DNA of 64,000 bases from Lota lota (GCA_026745465.1 JACYXH010000231.1:27805-91804); one strand, 5' to 3'; positions 45,714 through 58,585 are shown, counted from the stretch's first letter. Notes: a model not told the origin generated them from the sequence alone. A program made the numbers and translations.

Positions 45714-47252
45714 TTAGTCTGTTTGATTGACAGGTGAGATGATCAGGGGGGCAGAGTTTTTACCTTTATAAACATAGATCCCTGGACTGAGGAATGAATA
45801 GAGAGGCTCACTAAAGGTGCAGCCAGTAGCAGAGTAGATATGAACCCTGGCTTCCACATCATAGAAGGAGACCAGACCCTCATCATAATCAACAAACACC
45901 CCCACCTTCTGGAGCTCAGCTCTCAGAGGGAGAGAGACTTCAGGGTTACCATTAAATGTCAACACATCCTTGTTGAATAAAATAGTCCAGTAACCATTCT
46001 TAGGGATGGGTTTGATCGCACTGCTTCTGTTGATGGACTCTCTGACCACTCCTAAACACCATTCAGTCTTGTCTTTAACCTGGACCTCAAAGTAAAATCT
46101 CCCTGAGGAGAAGCTCTGCCTCGTGAGAACAAATAATTTCTCTGTAAAACTGTTAGGGTTGTCTGGGAGTATCTTCCTGACACCTCCATGATGTACTTGT
46201 TTCCCATCCTCAGACAGGATGAGACTGGAATGAGCTGTATCAGGATCCAGAGTCACATCTACTTCATACTGCTGGACCATCTTTAGTTCAGCAGCATCAC
46301 ACAGCTTCTTCATCTCCATGTTCAGTGTCTCCTCCAGCTGATCCAGGGATCCCCTCAAGGTCCCTACGTATGACGGAGGACGGACCTCCACCGTTGTCCA
46401 GTCCCTGGTGGGTGGAGGATTCTTCAGGGATCTGAAGGTCTGGAGGAAGTGGAGGTGGTCTTCAGTCTGTGAGAGCTGCTTCACCTCTGTGCTTCTATTG
46501 GTCAGATCTTCTATTTCCTGCTCCAGCTCTTTGAAGAGGTCTTCAGCCTCTTTCTCTGTGGATTTCAGTCTCTCTTTAACCGTTTGGTTGAACTCATCCT
46601 GCCACTTTTCAATGTAGCGCATCAGAGCAGTGAAGACCTGCACACCATCAGCTATCTCTCTGTCTGCGTCTTTGTTGCTCAATTCTACGGTGTCTTTGAT
46701 CTCCTTAATCTTTAGTTTTCTCTCCTGGATCTTCTGCTGAATTTCAGACTCTATCTTCCCCAGCTGGGCCGTCTTCACTTCATATTCCTCCTTTAGAGAC
46801 ACAACAGGATGGGACTTGTGGTCTGTCTCTGTGCAGAACTGACACACACACACCTGTTCAGTCTGGCAGAAGAGCTCCAGAAGACGGTCCATAGGCTCGA
46901 CCAGCCGATGTCTCTTCAGGCCTGCGACTCTCTGATGAGGCTCCAGGTGGGTTTGGCAGTAAGAGGTAAAACACACTAGGCAGGACTTCACAGCCTTCAG
47001 CTGGGTCCCAGTACAGACATCACAGGGAACTTCTGCTGGTTCAACACACGGCTGCTCTGTGACTCGTACAGACCTTCTAAACTGATCAATCATCTCTGAA
47101 AAGAGAGTATTGACCTGTAAATCAGGTCTTGTCTGGAACAGTTTGTTACAAACAGGACATTTGTACTGGACTTGGCCATCCCAGAACCTTGTAATACAGG
47201 TTCTGCAGAAGTTGTGTCCACATGGTGTGGTGACTGGGCTGTTGAACTGGCT
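45714..47252 (-). pseudogene. TRIM39/bloodthirsty-like gene lacking the start of its RING
   Basis: One uninterrupted minus-strand frame from FNSPVTTPCGHNFCRTC to SPVNQTD. RING, B-boxes, coiled coil and B30.2 lie in a single exon. The first RING pair (CSIC) is lost: homology breaks at about 47,250, and the upstream frame has no ATG before a stop (it would open with TTG). B-box 2 also lacks 11 residues, including the first Cys and His (reads PMDRLLELFCQ where others have PMDRLEDRMCKKH...). The B30.2 is of the same type as at 750-1,495, not the NLR type. Its promoter (47.6-47.84 kb) is preserved. It could be expressed but could hardly act as a ubiquitin ligase. Confidence 0.85.
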
Positions 47253-47642
47253 GTTCCTCAAATACCGATTGCAGCGCCGGGTACGTCGGAGCTCATCGAT
47301 ACTTAGATTAGATTACACAGAACGCCCTGATGCTTTAACACCAAACTAACTTTGTTAAAGTCCCGTGTTGGCCTCGCCTGGTCGTGTTCAACCAAAGCTC
47401 ACAGAGCGCGGCCCCGCGTGTGGCGCCGCGCTCCAAACAGGACGCCGAGCACCGAGCACGCGCTGGTGGAATCCGACGAGGCGACACAATAGAGCACGTG
47501 AAGGTTGGTTTCGCTAAGCATCAACATCACGTGTTCACACGGAGCGCAGGAGACCCGTGTGGGGCTAACGCTACAGTACAACATGGCGCCCTGCAGACAG
47601 GACGGCAACAATGAGGATTTGAGGTTCAATGTGTTGGACCCA

Positions 47643-47840
47643 CCTTGGAATGTTTCTGTCCCGGCTCTCTGCTTTAAAACGTCTTTTTCTTCGTCTCCGG
47701 AGAGGCTAACGCGTCCACGTCGTCTCTTCGTCATGTCGTCGGTTGGATTTCCGTAAACTTCCGTTTCCTGAACAAGAGAGAGGGGTCTTTATACAGAGCT
47801 CCAGGCTCGAGCCCGCCCCATCAGTACGACACTTCCGGTC
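47643..47840 (-). promoter_or_regulatory. TRIM promoter and non-coding exon 1, paralogue of 15,195-15,381
   Basis: On the minus strand: ACCGGAAGTG, GGGGCGGGC, GAGCCTGGAGC, TATAAA (47,793-47,788), GACCCCTCTCTCTTGTTC, GGAAACGGAAGTTT. The exon ends at 47,643 before GTGGGT. Shared GTCCTGTCTGCAGGGCGCCATG follows in both introns. A CpG-rich stretch lies upstream (47,850-48,030). Confidence 0.7.
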
Positions 47841-48159
47841 TGAGTTTGGAGTACTCCGGAAGAGACGATACGAACGTTCCATACACAGCCTCACCGTTTC
47901 CTCTACTCTCACCGTGCGTGTGCGTTACGCCGTCGCCGTCGTCGTTCATTTCGATCTCGTTCACCGTTTGTCTGTCCGTCTCGATGCTTCTCTCCGTTCC
48001 TTCACTCCGTTTGTCCGTCGTCGTTTTTTCTCCGTTCTTTGTTTTTTTTTGTTATCAAAAAATATCAATTGATATTTACATTATCATTCTGGTATAAATA
48101 ATAACATGCAACAATCACATACACACCCAAAATAATCCTGCTCACCATACACATCATAG

Positions 48160-48265
48160 GAGGAGGAGAAGGAGAAGGAGGAGGAGGAGGAGGGGGGAGG
48201 AATTGGAGAAGAGAGGAGGAGGGAGGAAGTGGAGGGTAGGGGGGGGGGAGGAGGTGGAGGAGGAG
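48160..48265. repeat. GGA/GAGG low-complexity tract
   Basis: Purine-rich on +, similar in nature to 426-630. Confidence 0.85.
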
Positions 48266-48975
48266 GTTTATGTGTAATAGGTGGATGAGGAAGAGGGAGA
48301 AAAAGCTAATATTTTAAATGAAATACGTGCAACTTTGTTTGATCACGTATCAACCACGGGTTGACCATGACAGAAGCCGGCCAAACTAATAATTGCACTG
48401 ATGAGGAAAAGGAAAAAGCCTTCTACCAATGTTCTATCCATGTTCAGTAGGACTCCTGGTGGAACCTGGGTTGTGAGTGCAGCTCACACATCAATGGCAG
48501 ACAATACATTACCTGTGCATTGGAACACACACACACACAATAATCACAACACTCAAAGTTAAAACAGTTCACACACTTTGCTGTACTGTACTGAATTAAA
48601 ATAAGGTAACCTAGAAAATGCTGAATTGATTTGATAGATTTACTGTAGTGTTTATAACTGTATGGTGGGGATCAAGAGGAGCAGCGACATGTGAGGACGC
48701 GTTTTTCCGAGCTCTGCACGTGGAGAACTTTATTTACAAATTAAATTGATGATATAACCCCCCCTGCCACCCATACAAATATTCCTTCACTAGTCATATT
48801 TAACACCTTAATAAGTGTATGGAGAAAACGAAAAACATGATGTTGATGATGAAGAAGTCATAATAATTATAAACAAATCAAATAGTTTTCTACAATCTCG
48901 GCCATATTCTGGTTCAACATGTCCCCAGGTACCTCTGTGATGATTTTCAGGTGTTTTCACTGGAGCATTTTTTTT
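48266..48975. other. Spacer without recognised features
   Basis: AT-rich with a short CA run (48,521-48,540). I see nothing to annotate. Confidence 0.5.
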
Positions 48976-48981
48976 ATAACG

Positions 48982-49647
48982 TGTTACTGCTGCGTTCCGA
49001 CGCCCCGCCCTCATGTGTAAAACCCTCCCTGTGTTTGACAGTTGTATGTAAATTACCATGTGTCGTTCCCCGTATGTGATTTTCCCACAAATATGTAAAT
49101 TGCGATGTGTGATTCCCCGGACGTGATTGGTTCCTGCATCGGAAAAGCCGAGGATCCTGATTGGTGCGGAACCCATCATCGTCCAATCCGGAGCGAGCAA
49201 TACGGGGACTGAAGAGCGCTAAAGAGCGTTCAGCTCAACAGGCGGGGCAGCTAGGACTTTGAGCTCGGCCACTGAGCCTCTCTCTTATGTCGGTAGAGAC
49301 GGTGAGACCTTAATGATTGGAAATGAGGAAAGTGAGCCACGTGTTAACTAGCTGGGGACTGGGCCAGGATAAGAGCTCAAAGCAAACTGAAACACACGCA
49401 GCCTTTTCTTTGTCAGCGACACTAGGAGCAGGGCTGCTGTTTCAACTGTGTATTTTGGAGTCCTCCTTTAGTTGGATTTGTTTCTTTGATGTGAGCAGCA
49501 TCCACATGGCACCTTTTCCCTTTGTAGTTCGCCTCCTCTATTTGTGTGTGTGGTTGGTTATCCAAGTTCCTTGTTAATAAATAACATTGCCAAAAATACC
49601 TGGTTTTATGTTGCCTCCCCTTTCTCCTAGCGAGCTGGGACGTAACA
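48982..49647 (+). mobile_element. Possible LTR
   Basis: TGTTAC at the left and GGGACGTAACA at the right, CCAAT-like boxes (TGATTGGT, CCAATC) in the first third, AATAAATAA near 49,580, and a GT/T-rich end. No matching 5-bp duplication is visible and the left end is uncertain. Confidence 0.35.
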
Positions 49648-50187
49648 CATTAGATGTTGAAGTCATCCCAACACATTTCAGTTGTTTTTGGCTTTGTCTC
49701 GCTTGCTGTCTATATATTATGTGAATAAATAAGTAGGCCCACTACATTTACAATGGTTAAAATAGCGTTTGTGTTAGTACAAAACAGAAATAATAAGCAT
49801 TAACCAACACTTAACTGTGAAAACAAAAGACCCTTTTGAAATTAATGAAATAATCAAACAGTCACAGAAATACCAGTTCGGTTTAGAATTTATTGTCGTC
49901 TCGCCTTTACACCAAATTACAGAAAAGTATCAACCTTTATGAAAGTAGCACAACTATTGAATAAAAAGAGTTACATTTACAATCAATCAGACTAATTTTA
50001 AATTTTGTAGAACCAGCTCAGTTAACCCTATGGAAGATCTTAAAAGACACTTCCTCTCATTGTACATCCATAGGTCCAGATGCATGTATTCCAAATGTAC
50101 ATCCAGATAACTGGTCATCATCAACAAACGTTTCATCAAGAATTATAACCTGCATACAAACCTCAGTCAGTCGGTCTACGTGTGTGG

Positions 50188-52385
50188 CTACAACCGACAC
50201 AGAGACACTGAGGCAACTTCACTGCATAACCCAACCCCAAGATAGAGGTCCTCCTGGGTGAAGGTGGCCTGGAAGGTGTGGATGTGTGTCAGTGTGTCTG
50301 AGGACCCTCCTACATCTGGGGACACTCTGTAGAAGGACAGAGTGCCAATAGGCCTGTCCAGATACACTCTTACTCTTTTAGAAGGCTCAGGGAGACACAG
50401 GACTGTTCTAATACCGTTGTGCCAGGCAGTGTAACCACCATCATGACAATAAAGAATCCAGGAATTGTGATTCCTTCCAAGCCTGCTTTCACCAGCACTT
50501 CCTCTTCTTGAGATTCCTCTGTAGGTCACGCCTATCTCAACACGTTGTTTCCTCTCTACCTCCCAGTAACAGCGGCCAGTCAGAGCCTCTCTACACAACA
50601 CTTGGGGCCAGTATTCAAATCTCTCTGGGTGATCAGGATGCGACTGCTCCTCTCTAACCAGCGTCACCTTTCTGTTGTCCTCAGACAGAGAGAGTTGTCT
50701 GTGGGCTGTGTTTGGGTCCAGTGTGATTTCACAGGCATCTGACGGGGAAAAAAAAATCCATGATTAGATAAATTACCATTATTATACACACTTTAACTTT
50801 TAAAAAGGTTCCAATACAGACATTGTAATACACCTTCAAAGAGACACCTGTACGTACCCATAAGTATACATACGTACAATTTCAAATCAGGATTTTTTCC
50901 CCTAGTTCTAATAAAGACCATCACCACTAATAGTAGTTTAAATCCGATATGAAATAAATGCATCGTTATAATCATTTTATAAATATGTAAAGTCTAATAT
51001 GATAGTAATAATTAAATTAATAAAGATTATATATCACCACAAATTATAGAAATTAATACATTCATAATAATAAATAGGACTAGTAAGAATGATGATAATA
51101 AAACAGTAGTCAAGAGTGCAATTTACAATACACACAAAAAAAAACATTTATTAAAGTTTGTATCATGACTGATTTTGTCTAATAACAACCACACTACTAT
51201 TTATCATAATTAATAAATAACACTAACAATACCTATTGTTTTACGGACTTCACCTACTGCTGTGTGGATGGACTTTCCATCTAAACAGTTGGTGTGTGTT
51301 GTGATGAATCAAACGGATAAGACACTTACACTTCTTTAGAGCTGATCTCAGGTCAGGCAGCTTCTTCATCTCCATGTTCATTGTCTTCTCCAGTTGATCC
51401 AGGGATCTCCTCAAGGTCCCTACGTATGACGGAGGACGGACCTCCACCGTTGTCCAGTCCCTGGTGGGTGGAGGATTCTTCAGGGATCTGAAGGTCTGGA
51501 GGAAGTGGAGGTGGTCTTCAGTCTGTGAGAGCTGCTTCACCTCTGAGCTCTTTTGGTCAGATCTTTACTTTCCTGCTCCAGCTCTTTGATGAGGCCTTCA
51601 GCTTCTTTCTCTGTGGATTTTAGTTTCTCTTTAATCGTTTTGTTGAGATCATCCTGGCACTTTTCAATAGAGCGCTTCAGAGCAGTGAGGACCTGCACAC
51701 CATCAGCTATCTCTCTGTCTGCGTCTGCTTTGCTGCGATCTACTGTGTCTTTGATCTCCTGAATCTTTCGTTGTCTCTTCTGGATCATCTGCTGAACTTT
51801 CTTCCCCAGCTGGGCCGTCTTCACCTCATATTCCTCTTTTAGAGGTACAACAGGATGGGACTTGTGGTCTGTCACTGTGCAGACCAGACACACACACACC
51901 TGCTCAGTCTGGCAGAAGAGCTCCAGAAGTCGGTCGTGTTTCTTACACATCCTGTCTTCCAGATGGTCCATAGGCTCAACCAGCCGATGTCTCTTCAGGA
52001 CTGCGACTCTCTGATGAGGCTCCAGGTGGGTTTGGCAGTACGAGATAAAACACACTAGGCAGGACTTCACAGCCTTCAGCTGGGTCCCAGTACAGACGTC
52101 ACAGGGAACTTCTCCTGGTCAACACAAGGCTGGTCTTTTGACTCGTACAGACCTTCTAAACTGATCACCCATCTCTGATATGAAGGTATTGACCTGTAAG
52201 TCAGGTCTTGTCTGGAACAGTTTGTTACAAACAGGACATTTATACTGGACTTGGCCATCCCAGTGTGTTGTTATACAGGTTCTGCAGAAGTTGTGTCCAC
52301 ATGGTGTGGTGACTGGGCTGTTGAACACATCCAGACAGATGGGACATGAAAGGTTATCCTCAAACCAGGAAGAATTGGATGCCAT
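50188..52385 (-). pseudogene. TRIM with NLR-type B30.2 (copy 3), frameshifted
   Basis: Exons by homology: 51,330-52,385 (ATG two bases after CTAG) and 50,188-50,738. The RING is intact (CPIC, PCGHNFCRTC, CPVC), and the splice donor GTAAGT and acceptor CGTCAG are kept. A +1 shift near 52,135 leads to a TGA before a -1 shift near 52,119 would restore the frame. Another -1 near 51,550 breaks the coiled coil after KDLTK. Four residues are also missing in the coiled coil. The B30.2 exon itself is open to VSLCRL. The intron matches that of the NLR gene. Shared 3'UTR pieces lie at 49,980-50,060. Confidence 0.85.
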
Positions 52386-52389
52386 TCCT

Positions 52390-52880
52390 AGAAAAAAAAA
52401 TATGAAAATTTAATTACCATTTAAACTATACGTTATATGTTGTATACATGTAATAATGTGTTAATATTCATAAATGTGTTGTTATTTCAAGCAAAGCTCT
52501 TGAGCCAACAGGTCGGTACAACAGCACTGAACATAAACACACTGGTCACTATGGACTCTCACACCGCTACCACCGCGAATGAAGGAGCCAACTGCACTCA
52601 CACACAGGGAAGATTCTAACGCCACTACTACTCTGATCCATACTGCTTATCCAGCCGCTACTTTAATGCTACTCTTATCGCTTCTTTTAGAAGAAGACAA
52701 GTTAAGAACAAGACATCTTTCTTCAACAGCAACACCGTACACAGGTTTTGAATATATAACTATTATAGACTATACTATTGAGAGAATTGAAATGTGATAC
52801 AAACAAAAAGAAATAAATAAACAAGAGAAAAGAAAATACAGTGGCATAGAGCAACAGGGATGGGGTCTGCATGCAGCTGG
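52390..52880. other. Spacer upstream of TRIM copy 3
   Basis: No first exon or promoter like those at 15.2 and 47.7 kb is visible. Short threonine-rich frames only. Confidence 0.4.
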
Positions 52881-52890
52881 GCCTCAAAAA

Positions 52891-53035
52891 GGCCTGAAGC
52901 CTTATCTGAACAGTTCTTCTGAAGGAAGATCTGCTTTTTTTCCTTTCCTGGGAATAATTCTGGATGAACGATCACCAGGAAACGACAAATGGCAGATCTT
53001 CCTTCAGAAGAACTGTTCAAATAAAGCTTCAGGCC
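52891..53035. repeat. Hairpin with 45-bp arms
   Basis: 52,891-52,935 and 52,991-53,035 are reverse complements with about four mismatches, and the spacer is 55 nt. The arms share GAACAGTTCTTCTGAAGGAA and GATCTGC. It could be a foldback element, or a long RNA hairpin if transcribed. Confidence 0.9.
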
Positions 53036-53083
53036 TTCTTGCATTTAAATTGTACTCTACAATTAAATGAATTAATATACAAC

Positions 53084-53490
53084 CAGAGGTGGGTAGAGTA
53101 GCCAACATTTTTACTCAAGTAAAAGTACTGTTACTTCAGAATAATATGACTCAAGTAAAAGTAAAAAGTAGTCATCCAAATAATTACTTGAGTAAGAGTA
53201 AAAAAGTACTTGGTGAAAAAACGACTGAAGTACTGAGTAACTTGAGTAAAGTCTGATTCATTTTTTAACACAAGACAACAAATCAGACAGACAAAAATAC
53301 AAAATAGTCATCTTTAGGCAAATTATAGTTCATCCAATCAATAAAATAAATGAATTTTTTTTACAAAATAGCTTAAATCAAAATAATTCTGGTAAATTCA
53401 AGTACTTAAAAAATAAAACATAATAATAAGAATAATAAATAAGCACAAGTAACACAAATTTCCAGGCTGAACTAGAACGAGGCAGCCAAT

Positions 53491-53579
<89 letters not shown>

Positions 53580-54491
53580 ACAGTGACAGAACAACAGAAG
53601 CAAACACACACACATTAAATACCAGGCATGCTGAACAGAAAACTGCACACCAGAAGTAAGCGGTCAACGTAAAATAACCAATAGGTGTTGATTAGGCCTA
53701 CTCAGTACCTTTGTATTGCATAGCAAGCAACAGCCCTTTTTCTGTGTGCCTAGAAATGAATACTCTGATCTGTGATTAGGCCACACTGCACATCTCACTG
53801 AGCAGAGGAAAAGAGCAGCAGTACACATCAAATGAAAAAGCACCAGTCCATAATAGATGGCCAAATAAAACAATATTGCAGGCCTAGTATCCCAGAACAC
53901 AAATTAAGCTGAATGCATGTTCTCTAAAAGGCATCAGAGGAGAGTGATGTAGTTGTAAATGGGGCATTATGTTTACTTCCAGTTCCAATATCTAACAAGA
54001 AAAGTCAGCAAAAAAGTCACAATTGTCCCCCCCGACCCCCCAAGATAAGCAGCATAAAGCATGTATGATGTGTGTCTGCATTCTGCATTTTGTGTTGCTA
54101 CGACTGTAAAGCTAACCCGTCCCGCCGCTGAGATTGAGTATGGTAACGTGACGAGACTGCACAACTACGTTTGATTGGTGAAACACAGTCACGTGGTAGA
54201 GCCTTAGCGGAAGTCTCTCTGTCAAAGTAAAACATTAAAATAAGGCGTACGCAGGGGGATGAAGACAATGGTAGAATTCTTTGGTAGAATACCAAAGAGG
54301 TAAAAAGAAAAGTAACGAGCTCACTGTAGCCTAATGTAGCGGAGTAAGAGTACAGTTTCTTCTTCACAAATCTACTCAAGTAAAATTAAAAAGTATAGTG
54401 ATTTAAATCTACTCCTAGAAGTATAATCTTTTCAAAAACGTACTCAAGTAAATGTAACAAAGTAAATGTAACGCGTTATTACCCACCTCTG
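53084..54491. mobile_element. Non-autonomous hAT (Tol2-like) element
   Basis: Ends CAGAGGTGGGTA and TACCCACCTCTG-type inverted termini, followed inward by repeated ACTCAAGTAAAAGTA words, as in Tol2-type hAT elements. About 1.4 kb with a GT microsatellite (53,497-53,577) and no transposase frame. An 8-bp duplication is not seen (TATACAAC against CTGAGATT). Confidence 0.7.
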
Positions 54492-54766
54492 CTGAGATTA
54501 GACTGTGGCAGTTCCTTTTTTGAGAGAAAGAACTGCCAATTGTCTGAAGGTGTTGGTTTGCCCTTAAAATGTATGTTTTTAAAAACATCCAACACTGATT
54601 GGCGATTAATTACATGCCGCTTATAATGCTTTCTGAAATTGAAAAGTGTCTGCTGAGTGTCTAAATAGTGGGTAGAGATTAGGTGTGTTACTCTGATACT
54701 TGGAGGTAGATTTACAGGGCTGAGAGTAGAACTCCCTCAACACCACACTGTCAATTATTACCACAG

Positions 54767-55713
54767 AGCTTGCTGCACCCTCCGTCAGCATTCAGAAGAT
54801 GGGGAGGAACCTCACTCTGATGGGGACACGGCTTTGCTGGTCAGATGCCCTGCTCTACTGCAGAGACTCTCACTGGGACCTGCTGAGCTTCAGAGACCCA
54901 GAAGAGCATGAGATAATTGATGAGCTGGTGGCTCGCGCCCCCTTCCCACTAACCAGCCACCTCTGGGTGGGCCTGCGCAGGTACTGGCCAGACCTTGGTG
55001 TCTATCAGGCAATCAAGTCTGTCCTTATGATCATCTGTCCGTCCATCACTTTGTCTTATCAACAATACCATGAAAATAACAAAAGCTAAATATTTGGCCA
55101 CATTATTCTTCCTTCCACCCAGGCAACTCTTTAATCTCTTTCAATGTTGGTAGGTCTCTTTCAGGAAGCTCCTGGTTTTGGATGTCCGGTGAACCGATGG
55201 ACTTCAACCAATGGGACGAAGGTTCACAACATTCCAGTCCCTGTGGGGGCGTGTCCAGTGTGGAACCTTCCACATGGAGGCCACGCTCTTGTGAAGAACA
55301 TCTTAACTTCATCTGCTTTACAGGTTGGTGTCCAGCCTATACAGCCATTACCAGGTCCTTATAAAGCCAAATATGCTTAACCTTCTGTAAAGGCATACAC
55401 CAGGTTGCATGTGCTACCTGCACAAGGGAGTCTCAGATAAGATCTTCATGAAGAATATCCTTTTTCAGTCAACTTTATCACATTTACAAACAGCTTGAAA
55501 CAATAAGAGTTTCAAGCTTCCTGCTTGGGAAAATAAAAGTCCTCCTTAGTACTGTGCTCAACCTAGGAGTGTGAATGAGTGAAATGAGCTGTAGGTCTTT
55601 TCAGCCACTTTGATTAAATTTCTTATATTTATATTTCCACAGGTCCGACAGAAGGAGTGAACAAGTTGCGCTTCTATACTTCCACAAGAGAGAATCAAAT
55701 TCGCTGCACCTAA
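54767..55713 (+). CDS. C-type lectin-like gene, 3' three exons
   Basis: Exons 54,767-54,980, 55,154-55,323 and 55,643-55,713 join in consistent phases (donors GTACTG and GTTGGT, acceptors ACAG, GTAG and ACAG). The domain reads LCWSDALLYCRDSHWDLLSF, RDPEEHEIIDEL, LWVGLRR, SSWFWMSGEPMDFNQWDEG, CGG, W-PRSC, LNFICFTG, with the disulphide cysteines, WVGL and W-x-W core of the fold. The Ca-site motif is EPM and not EPN, and no WND triplet is present, so classical sugar binding is doubtful. The C-terminus is GPTEGVNKLRFYTSTRENQ.... No signal peptide or earlier exon is visible; the hAT element lies just upstream. Exon 2 needs the GTAG acceptor at 55,152, since the nearer TTTCAG would break the frame. 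Confidence 0.72.
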
Positions 55714-56921
55714 TCGGCCTCACTGGGGAACATAGCTGCTGATTCTGAAGAAGACCTGAGTAGTGAAGTTTCTGAATGCTGTAGCTCAGAGTGTGTCTGA
55801 GGTAGCTAGCTAGTTCTGCATTCCGTCATTATGGGCTTTGTGACAGGCCACATTTTGTGCTAGAATAGCATATAGAATACATTTACTTTAGTTTATAATC
55901 AGTGAACTTCTTTATGAGCAGATGTAGTTGTGTCATGCATCAATCCTTTGATCTGAAATGAGGAGATTGTGAGTTCAAGATGGTTTCAACAGACTAAATC
56001 AAGTATCTGTTGGCTTTTATATCTCTGTCTGGCTTAGCTGATTTACAAATTATATCCACACAGTAGGGTTTTATCTTAAACTCTGAATGAGTAAGTAGTT
56101 TTAATGGAATTGAAGTGGGGGTTATATTTATGTATTGATATTGACAATTCACCTTTTCCTGATGTGAATGTGCTGGTTTGTCTTTATTTTGCATATAGAT
56201 GTAACATATTTAATGTTTGTTTGCTAGTGTCATCCTAATATCACTGACCCAAAGACCAATAATCTGAATGTATAAATACATGACATAGTTTGCCCCGCTG
56301 TAGTTATCAGAAATGTTAGAAGGCTAGCTTTAGTTAACAGAGTAACATACACAGTTCTGATTCATGGCTCTCTTGGATAAGCTGTTTAATTACCATAAAC
56401 CTATCCACGTACCGTTTTGACAATATCAACGATGAAACGTGATCACCAACCTAAACGTCAGAATAGGTTGTTTGTAAAGGTCTTTGAAAACGACCCATTT
56501 GACCGTTTTAGCCCCCTATCGACTGTTTGAAGAAACAGCAATACGTCAAGTATGTCAAGGTTCTGCCAAAACAAAATGGATGACAATCATTATATTCTCA
56601 GTGGAAAAAGCAACATTTAAGATAGTTACGGCATTAAAATGTGCTTTGATAACATTTCTAGTGATGAATATTCATTTTAATGTTGTAATCTTCAGTCAGT
56701 GAACGTAGAGGATGTTTAGTTTGTTAGTTAATGGAACTTTTTCTATCGTTGCCATGGTGATTCATATATATGCTGGTAACCCTGAAACAACGCAGCTTGC
56801 ATGTTGTTTGAATCTTTGTTTTGCGTTGTGTAACATTAGTCATCTGGGCTGCTATGTTATGTGTGTTATATGAAAGTCATGATATGTTATTTTATGTAAC
56901 TGATGATGTTCTTTCAATAAA
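55714..56921 (+). other. 3'UTR of the lectin-like gene, AATAAA at 56,916
   Basis: About 1.2 kb of non-coding sequence ends with TTTCAATAAAGACG. No other gene signal in it. Confidence 0.5.
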
Positions 56922-56939
56922 GACGTAGATGTTCGAGTG

Positions 56940-58580
56940 ACCCACGGATAACTTTTTTCGTCTTTGGGACGGACCAGGCCGACATGTTTTTGTGGGAAAA
57001 CAGGGAGTTTATATCCACCTTGCTTCTGCCAAAAAATCCATTCTAAATGTTAATTTTATAAAAACATAGATAATAAGCACAAGATAATCATGACGAATTA
57101 ATCCCGCTTTAAAGTGTTAATGCGTCAATAAAGTAAAAGGAAGACTAAAAAGACTTTCAAAAGATTACTACAATTATCAACATGAGGGTCATAGACTTAC
57201 AGGAAGTGATGCAAACACACCATTAACCCGTTAATGGTGTGTGCACAGAATTATTTGGGATCAAGATAGCGACGTCTGGTCTCTTTTATATGAATCAGGG
57301 CATCAAGATTTACTAAAGTAGTACCTAATATACTGTACATCCAGCCCTACAGGAAGTTATATAATTAGTAGGTGACCTAGGGGTCAAGGACACTTTGGAG
57401 TGAGAAAGAGACCTGGAGTTTCTTTCGTTTAAAAGAGGGCCTCATGGACAAGTAAGATAATACATTTAGGGCCTCTAGCCCTACAGGAAGTAACTAAAAG
57501 AGCCTCGGATAATGCTCCATCTCGTGACCTCTCACCCCTCTCACTTTGTTAGATCTCAGAAGGGGCGTGGCGCGGGCTCCTTCTGACCTTTCGACCCCAT
57601 ATATGAAAAACAGCTGTCTTTACACGATGTTGAGGAAAGTGTCTTTAAACAGTTAAATTTGGTTTTGCCTCATACTGTTCCCCCCTCCCAGCCAGAACCC
57701 GGTCTCTGCCCCCCACTGTTAGTTGACGACACCTTTTCCCTGCCCTTACCCCCCCCCCCCCCGCCAGATCCCTTTCTCTGAACCCATGTTTGAGTTCATA
57801 TTTATATTTACCTTCATCCTGTTCTCATCCCCCTCCCTGCTAAACGTCTGTCTCTAACCCCCTTTAGTTCTTAAAGATATTGTAAGATATTGCTCCACGG
57901 TTGGTATTGCCATCAAATGGCCCTTCCCTTGTCTCACAACCTAACAACAGATCCCCCTCAGACAAACAGGTCGGGGGCCCATCATCCCCCCCCCTCCCCC
58001 GAAATAATTAGCCTAGAGAGGGTGTAGGCGGTTTGTCATTGGCTTAATTTAATAACGGTAACCCAATAGCCATCTGTGGGTTGCACCTTTTTGCATGATA
58101 ACAAGTAATAATTGGAGGTAACTGAGAGTCCCACCCTTGTCATGTGCTTTAAGACACTGTTTTGTGTGATGAAGAAAAGACTTTAATGGGAGAAGAATGG
58201 GAGAAGAATAATAAGAGAGCACTCAGGATTTTACACACAGAATGAAGCAGAGCTTTTTGTGACCACAGAAGGCCTCTGGTAGTTGTTTTGGGGATCCTGC
58301 ACGACCCCACAAATAGAGTATTGAACGTGAAGTATTGACTCTGCTGCATTTTTGGAAGAATCGGACTGGAAACTTGCTGTGGATAAATGTGAACTTCTAC
58401 ACCTAATTTAGTCTCTTGACCTCAGGGTTCAGAGGATAGCCAAGCATCATAGAGCTAGAGTCTAACGTCATGAAGACGGTTAGTACTGGTGGTGGTGGTA
58501 GTGGTGGTGCTGGTGGTGGTGGTGGAGGAGTTCTCTGGTGAGGTAGTGATAAGGGGACTCAGGGAGCCAATGTGCAGGCA
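56940..58580. other. Intergenic region
   Basis: A 13-bp-arm palindrome lies at 57,215-57,227 / 57,230-57,242 (ACACACCATTAAC / GTTAATGGTGTGT). CCCTACAGGAAGT recurs near 57,345 and 57,478. A C-rich stretch spans 57,680-57,990, and a GGT run is at 58,488-58,530. No gene recognised. Confidence 0.45.
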
Positions 58581-58585
58581 GACAT

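Noticed and set aside
53076-54499. 8-bp target duplication of the hAT-like element
   Set aside because: Flanks TATACAAC and CTGAGATT do not match, so insertion boundaries are supported only by the termini.
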